Below are positions 7,771 to 12,988 of a stretch of 14,703 nucleotides of DNA, piece after piece. The DNA lies in assembly GCA_964429995.1 (NCBI GenBank), contig CAYSDY010000012.1:1-14703 (forward strand). The letters are read 5' to 3'. A program made the position numbers and the translations under genes. The first letter of the stretch is position 1. Each line of letters begins with the position of its first letter. Under the pieces are notes generated by a model, which made no database searches, was not told the origin of the DNA, and worked only from the letters and a program-made list of their open reading frames with translations. This DNA comes from UBA583 sp964429995 (GTDB lineage Archaea; Nanobdellota; Nanobdellia; Woesearchaeales; UBA583).

Positions 7771-8362
7771 AATTTTTTTCAAATCTTTTTTCAACAGTTT
7801 TCCAATCAGTTATATTGAAAAAAGCATCAATATAATCACTTTTTCTATTTTGGTATTTTAGGTAATATGCATGTTCCCACATATCACAAACAAGTAGAAT
7901 ATCAGAATACATAAACATTATATTTTGATGTTTTTCAATTGATATTATATTAAGTTCGTTTTCATTAAGAACAAGAATAGTCCATCCAGATCCTTCAATT
8001 GATAAAGAGTGGTTTTTAAATTCCTTTACAAAATTCCCATACGATGTGAATTTTTTTTCAATCATATCAAAAAGTTTACCTGATGGGTATTGCAAACATT
8101 TTGATGATGGGCACAAATTCTCCCAATACAAAGAGTGTAATACATGTCCATTGTAGTTAAATACAAAGGAATCTTTTAATTTTTTAATATCAGAAAAATA
8201 ACTATTCTTTCTCCTTTTAATTATTTCATTAGATATCATATTAGCATTATCAATATATGCCTGATGATGTTTAAAATAATGAATTTCTATTGTTCTTGAG
8301 TCAATATGAGGTTCTAACTCATCAAATTTAAAGTTTAGAATTGGTAATTTATATTTTTCCAT
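7760..8362 (-). CDS. sod: Fe/Mn-family superoxide dismutase
   Basis: A 200-residue enzyme converting superoxide to hydrogen peroxide and oxygen; the family is usually about 195-210 residues. The N-terminal hairpin domain holds EIHYFKHHQAYIDN with metal ligand H28 and gateway residue Y36. The second ligand is H76 in NGHVLHSLYW. The C-terminal domain has GSGW (124-127) and CDMWEHAYYLKYQNRKSDY with ligands D160 and H164 and the dimer-interface glutamate E163. All four ligands are therefore present. In the segment that tunes metal preference, position 72 is Gly and H145-Q146 follows EK, so the sequence does not decide between Fe and Mn. There is no signal peptide, so it acts in the cytoplasm. It is transcribed opposite to its neighbours, with a TATA box 28 nt upstream of the ATG. 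Confidence 0.93.
   Translation of the reverse strand: MEKYKLPILNFKFDELEPHIDSRTIEIHYFKHHQAYIDNANMISNEIIKRRKNSYFSDIKKLKDSFVFNYNGHVLHSLYWENLCPSSKCLQYPSGKLFDMIEKKFTSYGNFVKEFKNHSLSIEGSGWTILVLNENELNIISIEKHQNIMFMYSDILLVCDMWEHAYYLKYQNRKSDYIDAFFNITDWKTVEKRFEKNFKN
7773..7791 (+). terminator. Poly-T run after the coiled-coil protein gene
   Basis: Seven T (7773-7779) and then six T (7786-7791) follow two bases after the stop codon at 7768-7770. Archaeal RNA polymerase often terminates at such U-runs without a hairpin. These lie inside the 3' end of the convergent sod gene. Confidence 0.4.
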
Positions 8363-8382
8363 AACACTTTATGTTTTTTATC

Positions 8383-8390
8383 ATTATAAA
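8383..8390 (-). promoter_or_regulatory. TATA box for sod
   Basis: On the minus strand the sequence reads TTTATAAT, beginning 28 nt upstream of the A of the sod start codon. This is the distance expected for a leaderless archaeal mRNA. Confidence 0.55.
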
Positions 8391-8581
8391 GCTAACTATT
8401 TTAAAATAAAATTGTCGTTTTTAAAACATACCAAAAATTTATAAAAAGACATTTATCATTAGTTATAGAGAGTTTTAAAAAACTTAAAAGTTGAGAAATT
8501 TTACAAGTGATAATGTAGTAAAAAGCTCAAACTTGGGTTTTGCAAGACTATCTTATGAAAAGATTATATTGTTACAAACTA
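8391..8581. other. Gene-free stretch with one orphan TATA-like box
   Basis: No ORF of useful length is present on either strand. A good box A match on the plus strand, TTTATAAA (8438-8445), would start transcription near 8468, but no coding sequence follows. The downstream DNA holds small inverted repeats: AGTTTT/AAAACT near 8471, and AAAC/GTTT within 8529-8540 with an outer GC/GC pair at 8525/8543. It could be the promoter of a longer tRNA precursor or of a small RNA. The evidence supports nothing more specific. Confidence 0.3.
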
Positions 8582-8589
8582 TTTATACA
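8582..8589 (+). promoter_or_regulatory. TATA box for the tRNA gene
   Basis: TTTATACA begins 30 nt upstream of the mature tRNA 5' end at 8612, the usual archaeal distance for a tRNA promoter. Confidence 0.5.
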
Positions 8590-8611
8590 ATATTTTTTTA
8601 ATTAAAGATGT

Positions 8612-8685
8612 GTCGACTTAGCTCAGTCGGTTAGAGTGCCAGACTCATAATCTGGAGGTCCGGGGTTCAAGTCCCCGAGTCGACA
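8612..8685 (+). tRNA. tRNA with anticodon CAU (elongator Met or Ile2)
   Basis: A complete 74-nt cloverleaf. The acceptor stem is GTCGACT (8612-8618) with AGTCGAC (8678-8684), and the discriminator A is at 8685. The D stem is GCTC/GAGT with a G-T end pair. The anticodon stem is CCAGA/TCTGG with loop CTCATAA (anticodon CAT at 8646-8648). The variable loop is AGGTC, and the T stem CGGGG/CCCCG carries loop TTCAAGT. There is no intron and no encoded CCA, which fits archaea. The anticodon stem lacks the three G-C pairs of initiator tRNA, so it is elongator tRNA-Met or the AUA-reading tRNA-Ile2 (agmatidine-modified in archaea). These two cannot be told apart safely from this gene alone. Confidence 0.95.
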
Positions 8686-8716
8686 TTTTGAAGGGTCTAC
8701 AGTTTAGGGACTCAAG

Positions 8717-8740
8717 TTTAGAGTTTTGTTTTGTTCTAAA
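8717..8740 (+). terminator. T-rich inverted repeat downstream of the tRNA
   Basis: TTTAGA (8717-8722) and TCTAAA (8735-8740) flank a T-rich 12-nt loop, about 30 nt after the tRNA. The tRNA itself is followed at once by TTTT (8686-8689). Either could end the transcript; the hairpin is short and support is weak. Confidence 0.25.
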
Positions 8741-8826
8741 GTTAAATATTTATAATTGATAAAAAGTAACTAATAAAACGAACTAAGTTGTGTTTTTTTT
8801 AAGCCTATCTGAACAGAATAGAAAGA

Positions 8827-8834
8827 TATATAAA
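8827..8834 (+). promoter_or_regulatory. TATA box for thyX
   Basis: TATATAAA begins 37 nt upstream of the ATG at 8864, predicting a start of transcription near 8857 and a leader of only a few nucleotides. Confidence 0.55.
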
Positions 8835-8863
8835 GTTTCTTAATTGCTAAATAGTAACTTAAA

Positions 8864-10012
8864 ATGAAGATAGATTTAGTAGCAAGTACGGGAAAATTAA
8901 GTACCAAAGAAGATATGATAAGATTTGGAAGAGATGCTGCCAGAATTTGTTATTCTGAGCTTGACTTTGATCAACTTCAATCCGAAACTGATAATGGAGG
9001 ACTTGCTGATACATTGTTAAACAAAGGACATCATTCTCCTTACGAACATGCACACATGACATTTTATATAAGAGAAATTCCAAAAATGGGTGCAATGATA
9101 CTTAACAATGAAAATGTTTATGTAACAAGTGAAAAATCTGCAAGATATACAACAATGCAACCAACACAAGAACAAAAAGAACTATACGATAAATGGATGG
9201 ATATTTTTCTTGAAAAAATTGAAAATTTATACCCATCAATGAATAAGAGGACAAAACAAAATCTTGCAAAAGAGAATGCAAGGTATCTAACAAGCGTTTT
9301 TACACCAACAAAAATGCTTCATACAGTTTCATTTAGACAATTAAACTACATCATGCATTTTTTTGATTCTTTTATAAGAGATCAAGATGATACTCATTTC
9401 AATACACATATAAAAAATTTTATGAGCGAATTTAATCAGCATCTTAGACCTTTTTATGATGAAAGATTAGAACCAGCAGATAAAAGACGAAGTTTAAGTC
9501 TTTTTGCAAAAAGAGATAATTTTAAAGAAGAATTTGGAGAAAATTATTCAACAACATTTAATATCTCATTTGCTGGGTTAGCACAACAACAAAGACATAG
9601 AACATTAGGCTATCAAATGCAGATTCCCAAGAAAGCAACAGGTAAAGATGATATTTTTATGCCAGCAATTTTAGATGAAGACCATCTGCTTTCACAGATG
9701 TGGTATGAAGATATGTTAAAAATTGCAGAACATGATTTTCCACAAGGACAACTTGTAAAAGTTAATGAATATGGTCATTATAGTGATTTTTTGTCAAAAG
9801 CAACAGAAAGGCTTTGCGGTCATGCACAATGGGAAATAATGAATGCAACAAAAAACACACTTGAAAGATATATCAAATCAACATTTCTAGAAAATCATGA
9901 TGTTCACAAAGAACTGCTTGATTATTCATACGGGCCTAGATGTACATTCCCACATATTAAATGTAAAGATCCATGCATTTTTGGCAAGAAAAGTCTTGAA
10001 AGGTTAATATAA
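8864..10012 (+). CDS. thyX: Double-length flavin-dependent thymidylate synthase (ThyX)
   Basis: ThyX methylates dUMP to dTMP using methylene-tetrahydrofolate, FAD and NADPH. Most ThyX proteins have about 220-260 residues and act as homotetramers; this one has 382 and looks like two ThyX folds in tandem. The first half (about 1-195) keeps GHHSPYEH (55-62) and the dUMP-side ending S-A-R-Y (92-95), but NEN (82-84) stands where RHR is expected. The second half (about 196-382) keeps RHR (244-246) and HAQWEI (320-325) but has lost GHxSPxEH and S-x-R-Y. The C-terminus adds C360, C367 and C371 (C-x6-C-x3-C), possibly metal-binding. The gene is alone between a tRNA and a lipoprotein gene, with its own TATA box. 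Family membership is firm; the division of labour between halves is inferred. Confidence 0.88.
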   Translation: MKIDLVASTGKLSTKEDMIRFGRDAARICYSELDFDQLQSETDNGGLADTLLNKGHHSPYEHAHMTFYIREIPKMGAMILNNENVYVTSEKSARYTTMQPTQEQKELYDKWMDIFLEKIENLYPSMNKRTKQNLAKENARYLTSVFTPTKMLHTVSFRQLNYIMHFFDSFIRDQDDTHFNTHIKNFMSEFNQHLRPFYDERLEPADKRRSLSLFAKRDNFKEEFGENYSTTFNISFAGLAQQQRHRTLGYQMQIPKKATGKDDIFMPAILDEDHLLSQMWYEDMLKIAEHDFPQGQLVKVNEYGHYSDFLSKATERLCGHAQWEIMNATKNTLERYIKSTFLENHDVHKELLDYSYGPRCTFPHIKCKDPCIFGKKSLERLI

Positions 10013-10061
10013 CATCATTAATTATTCAATAACTTTAATCCTATTTGAAGTAAAAATACTA

Positions 10062-10069
10062 TTTATAAA
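10062..10069 (+). promoter_or_regulatory. TATA box for the lipoprotein gene
   Basis: TTTATAAA begins 30 nt upstream of the ATG at 10092, the leaderless spacing. Confidence 0.55.
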
Positions 10070-10091
10070 TAAAGTAAAATATCTAATTATT

Positions 10092-10628
10092 ATGAAAATA
10101 AAACATAGTTTAATAATAGGAATATTTGCAATGCTTTTTATATTTGCAGGTTGTCAGAAAAATACAAATTCTGAATTTTGGAAAACTAATCAGGCATCAA
10201 AACATTGTATAGATAACAATGGTAGCATTGAAGTAAGAAAATATGATAATGGTACTCAATATGCAGTATGTACAATTAAGGAAAAAGAGTGTAAAGAATG
10301 GGATTATTATAATGGTTTATGTCATATAGTTTACGATTTTAAAACTTGCATTGGTGCAGGAAATCCTATCTTAAAAAGCAATCCAGCACAATGTGTACAT
10401 GAAACAATAACATATACAGAAGATCTTAATAAAAATCAACAGGAATCTGCATGTAACTTTTATGGTGGAAGTTTTATTGAGGAACACAATGAATGTTTAG
10501 GAATCTCAAAAGTACAATGTAATGAAATGAGCGGTTTTTTCAATGAATGTGCAAGTGCATGCAGACACAATAAAGATGAGAACACAGTATGTACATTGCA
10601 ATGTGTACAAGTCTGTCAATTGAAATAA
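10092..10628 (+). CDS. Cys-rich lipoprotein: DUF333, GNP-type module and eight-Cys module
   Basis: A 178-residue exported protein. The lipobox FIFAGC puts the modified cysteine at C21. Residues about 33-78 are a DUF333 domain (ASKHCIDNNGSIEVRKYDNG, then QYAVC and CKEWDYYNGLC). Residues about 84-110 carry a short motif C-I-G-A-G-N-P-I-L-x-S-x-P-x-Q-C, ending TYTED, of a type that recurs in lipoproteins of small-genome bacteria. Residues 121-175 form an eight-Cys module with spacing C-x13-C-x7-C-x9-C-x3-C-x9-C-x3-C-x3-C and a central CASACRHN. The same module ends the next protein. It probably sits on the outer face of the membrane, stabilised by disulfides. The function is unknown; the module mix suggests exchange with bacteria. 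The start is supported by the TATA box 30 nt upstream. Confidence 0.85.
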   Translation: MKIKHSLIIGIFAMLFIFAGCQKNTNSEFWKTNQASKHCIDNNGSIEVRKYDNGTQYAVCTIKEKECKEWDYYNGLCHIVYDFKTCIGAGNPILKSNPAQCVHETITYTEDLNKNQQESACNFYGGSFIEEHNECLGISKVQCNEMSGFFNECASACRHNKDENTVCTLQCVQVCQLK

Positions 10629-10630
10629 AG

Positions 10631-10670
10631 ATTGATAACATTATTAGGTCATTGATAACACTATTAAGTT
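10631..10670 (+). repeat. Two tandem 20-bp repeats between the lipoprotein and TSP1 genes
   Basis: The 20-bp units at 10631-10650 and 10651-10670 both begin ATTGATAACA and match at 17 of 20 positions. They begin two bases after the lipoprotein stop codon and end just before the TATA-like box of the next gene, so they could be paired regulator sites. They are non-coding. Confidence 0.7.
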
Positions 10671-10677
10671 AAAACAA

Positions 10678-10685
10678 TTTATTAA
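10678..10685 (+). promoter_or_regulatory. TATA-like box for the TSP1-repeat gene
   Basis: TTTATTAA begins 33 nt upstream of the ATG at 10711. It is a fair box A match at the leaderless distance and follows directly after the 20-bp tandem repeats. Confidence 0.4.
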
Positions 10686-10710
10686 AAATTTTCTTACCAA
10701 TAATAAAATA

Positions 10711-12285
10711 ATGTATTTAAATAATAGAATAAAATTGTTAATATCTTTCTTAACTATTGTATTATTTTTTAATTTTTACAATGTTTTTGCAAGCAGTTTT
10801 AATGTTTGTGGAATTGACTTTAATCATAATTGGTTTGAAGTAAAAGATGATTCTAACAATACAGTGTTTTTGCTTGATAAGGATGGTGATGTTTTTATCA
10901 TGGGTAAAAACAATGTTGGTAGTAATCCAGCCTTAAGATCTTTTAAGATAAATGATGCCATATATTTTAATGCTAAAGATGCACCATTAAACAAGATATT
11001 TCAGACAGGTTCTTTTCCAGCAGAAAAAGGTATCTTATTTAAGGACTCTTCAGGAAACAATATAGGAAAACTGACTACATCAGGTCTGTATGTAAAAGGA
11101 ACGCCTGCATATCAGGGATCACAGGCTAAATGTCCTGCTGATGGATGGGGATATTGTAATGCAAACAATCAGTTTCTAAGAGATAATAGAGATTATTATT
11201 GTGATATTACAGGTTCAAAATCAGGTCAATGCGAATACAGTGTTACATCAACATACAATTGCAATAACGATAATTATTACAGTTGTTCTGGCAATAATAA
11301 AATCTTAAGAAAATTTAGGTGTGAACTTGGAAATTGTGCACATTATCAGGATGATGTTATTTCAAGTTGTTCAGCCTACCAATACTGTTATGGTGCAGGC
11401 TTGTGTGGAGATTATGTATGGAATACTGGTTCATGGGGCAGTTGTAGTGCACCTTGTGGTTCTGGAAGTCAGACAAGAAGTGTTACATGTAAAAGATCTC
11501 ATGATGGAGCTGTAGTTGATAATAGTTACTGTAATCCATCAACTAAACCTGCAACTACTCAAAGTTGTAGCGTTAGTTGTAGTTTTAGTTATGGTTCATG
11601 GGGAAGTTGTAGTGCACCTTGTGGATCAGGGAGCCAAACAAGATCTGCTGTTTGTGTAAATCAATTAGGAGCAACCATATCAAATTCATATTGTGGAACG
11701 CCTGTAACCTCACAAAGTTGTAGCGTTAGTTGTAGTTGGAATTATGGTTCATGGGGAAGTTGCAGTGCTTACTGTGGATATGGTACACAATATCGTTCAG
11801 TTTCATGTAGAAATCAGTTAGGAACAACAATATCAAATTCATACTGTGGCTCAACACCTTCAACCTCACAAAGCTGTTATTCAAGTTGTAGTTGGGATTA
11901 TAGTTCATGGGGAAGTTGCAGTGCAAGTTGTGGTGGAGGAACACAATCAAGATCATTGTATTGTTATAGTTCACTATATGGATACATATCAACCTATTAC
12001 TGTAGTAATGCTTTAGGATATACTCCATCAACATATCAGACTTGCAATAGTCAATCATGTTGGCAAAGTCCTGAATCAATGTGTACTTCATTAGGTGGAA
12101 GGTGGTTGTCTCAATATGCTGAATGTGAAAGAATATCACAATCACAATGTACTCAAATGTTTGGTTCAACTGCTACTTATTATTCATGTGCAAGTCCATG
12201 TAGACATAATACTGGAGGAGGAGCATGTGCATCAGTCTGTGTTCAAGTATGTAAAGGGACAGCACGTTATGGAATTTCTCCATAA
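10711..12285 (+). CDS. Secreted protein with four thrombospondin type-1-like repeats and an eight-Cys C-terminal module
   Basis: A 524-residue exported protein with a signal peptide at about 1-27 (ending NVFA). Residues 30-135 are a Gly/Asp-rich beta segment (DKDGDVFIMG, then ILFKDSSGNNIGKLTTSGLY). Residues 140-235 are Cys-rich (CPADGWGYC, then FLRDNRDYYCD). Four TSP1-like repeats follow at about 237-290, 291-341, 342-393 and 394-450. Each has a single Trp in SWGSC, CG-x-G-x-Q-x-R-S, and six cysteines (for example C300, C304, C315, C328, C337, C341), the usual TSP1 number. The C-terminus (458-514) repeats the eight-Cys module of the preceding lipoprotein, including CASPCRHN. There is no membrane anchor. 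TSP1 repeats bind other proteins or glycans in animals; here an attachment or cell-contact role is only an inference. The odd feature is TSP1 architecture in an apparent archaeon. Confidence 0.85.
   Translation: MYLNNRIKLLISFLTIVLFFNFYNVFASSFNVCGIDFNHNWFEVKDDSNNTVFLLDKDGDVFIMGKNNVGSNPALRSFKINDAIYFNAKDAPLNKIFQTGSFPAEKGILFKDSSGNNIGKLTTSGLYVKGTPAYQGSQAKCPADGWGYCNANNQFLRDNRDYYCDITGSKSGQCEYSVTSTYNCNNDNYYSCSGNNKILRKFRCELGNCAHYQDDVISSCSAYQYCYGAGLCGDYVWNTGSWGSCSAPCGSGSQTRSVTCKRSHDGAVVDNSYCNPSTKPATTQSCSVSCSFSYGSWGSCSAPCGSGSQTRSAVCVNQLGATISNSYCGTPVTSQSCSVSCSWNYGSWGSCSAYCGYGTQYRSVSCRNQLGTTISNSYCGSTPSTSQSCYSSCSWDYSSWGSCSASCGGGTQSRSLYCYSSLYGYISTYYCSNALGYTPSTYQTCNSQSCWQSPESMCTSLGGRWLSQYAECERISQSQCTQMFGSTATYYSCASPCRHNTGGGACASVCVQVCKGTARYGISP
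11419..12060 (+). repeat. Four tandem coding repeats of about 51-57 codons (TSP1-like)
   Basis: Units start near 11419, 11581, 11734 and 11890. Strong DNA identity occurs around the segment coding for GSWGSCSA and, between units 2 and 3, around the one coding for ISNSYCG. This suggests internal duplication rather than four separate acquisitions. Confidence 0.85.
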
Positions 12286-12309
12286 CAAATTTACATTTTT
12301 TAAAATTTG
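12286..12309 (+). terminator. Hairpin with T-run after the TSP1-repeat gene
   Basis: CAAATTT (12286-12292) and AAATTTG (12303-12309) form a perfect 7-bp inverted repeat starting at the base after the stop codon. The loop contains a run of T residues. It is a plausible terminator. Confidence 0.45.
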
Positions 12310-12346
12310 AACCTTATTTCATATCACTTCTAAAACACAAAAAACA

Positions 12347-12354
12347 TTTATAAA
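12347..12354 (+). promoter_or_regulatory. TATA box for the two-gene operon at the right end
   Basis: TTTATAAA is an excellent box A. It begins 20 nt before the first ATG (12367) and 32 nt before the second in-frame ATG (12379). The spacing seen at other genes in this window therefore favours the second ATG. Confidence 0.55.
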
Positions 12355-12378
12355 TTAAATATTGCAATGCAATACTAT

Positions 12379-12987
12379 ATGTTTAAAATAGAAATGTTAG
12401 GAATTCTTCATGAATTAAGTAATAATATTGATGAATACCAGCTAAAGCAAATTGAAAATAAAGCAGTAGATCTTATCAAACAACACAAAGAGGAATACTT
12501 AGATTTTAAACAAAACTATGTAAACACTCAAAATGTAGCGGATTTCTTTAAAAAATGTGAAAATATAATAGAAAATAATACAGAAATAATAAATAATCCA
12601 GAGGAAAATAGCAATGATTTTGCATTTATACAAAATCAATATCTTACATGGTTAAAGTTCTACAATCAGAATAGTAAATCTGATAATAACGATTCAAACC
12701 TAGTAATTGAAAGAATGTTAAGTTCATATCTTCCAAATAGGATAGGTGTTATCAAAAATCTTCTTTCAATGAATGATGACAATGATTTTGAGGCATTTAA
12801 ATGGAATATTAAAAACAATCTTAGGAAATATTATGCAATAATGATTAAAGAATATATGAAGTCAGAAAGATATAAAAAAATGGGTTTTTTTGAAAAAAGA
12901 CGTAAGAAAAAAGAAATATCATATTTAATTGATTCAATCGGTTCATATGATTTTGACATTGCAAAAATTAAAAACGTATTAGACTAA
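12379..12987 (+). CDS. Small helical protein of unknown function
   Basis: I do not recognise this protein. It has 202 residues from the ATG at 12379, or 206 from the ATG at 12367. I chose 12379 because the TATA box at 12347 would start transcription near 12376, downstream of the first ATG. The sequence is rich in Asn, Lys, Glu and Ile and is predicted to be almost wholly helical. It has an acidic, Asn-rich middle (NNPEENSNDF, NSKSDNNDSN) and a basic C-terminal part (YMKSERYKKM, FFEKRRKKKEI). There is no signal peptide, membrane helix or catalytic motif. The next gene starts one base after its stop, so the two are surely co-transcribed. A cytoplasmic partner of that membrane protein is the natural guess, but nothing in the sequence proves it. 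Confidence 0.75.
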   Translation: MFKIEMLGILHELSNNIDEYQLKQIENKAVDLIKQHKEEYLDFKQNYVNTQNVADFFKKCENIIENNTEIINNPEENSNDFAFIQNQYLTWLKFYNQNSKSDNNDSNLVIERMLSSYLPNRIGVIKNLLSMNDDNDFEAFKWNIKNNLRKYYAIMIKEYMKSERYKKMGFFEKRRKKKEISYLIDSIGSYDFDIAKIKNVLD

Positions 12988-12988
12988 A

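Noticed and set aside
8506..8516. C/D-box small RNA suggested by GTGATAA
   Set aside because: The box C match is imperfect and no convincing D box or C'/D' pair lies at the right distance.
8612..8685. Initiator tRNA-Met
   Set aside because: The anticodon stem is CCAGA/TCTGG, without the three consecutive G-C pairs next to the loop that mark initiator tRNAs.
8864..10012. Intein as an explanation for the extra length of ThyX
   Set aside because: There are no splice-junction residues (Cys/Ser start, His-Asn end), and the second half itself carries ThyX motifs.
11726..12169. 147-residue minus-strand ORF
   Set aside because: It lies wholly inside the TSP1-repeat gene, has a low-complexity His/Asn/Ile composition, and has no recognisable domain.
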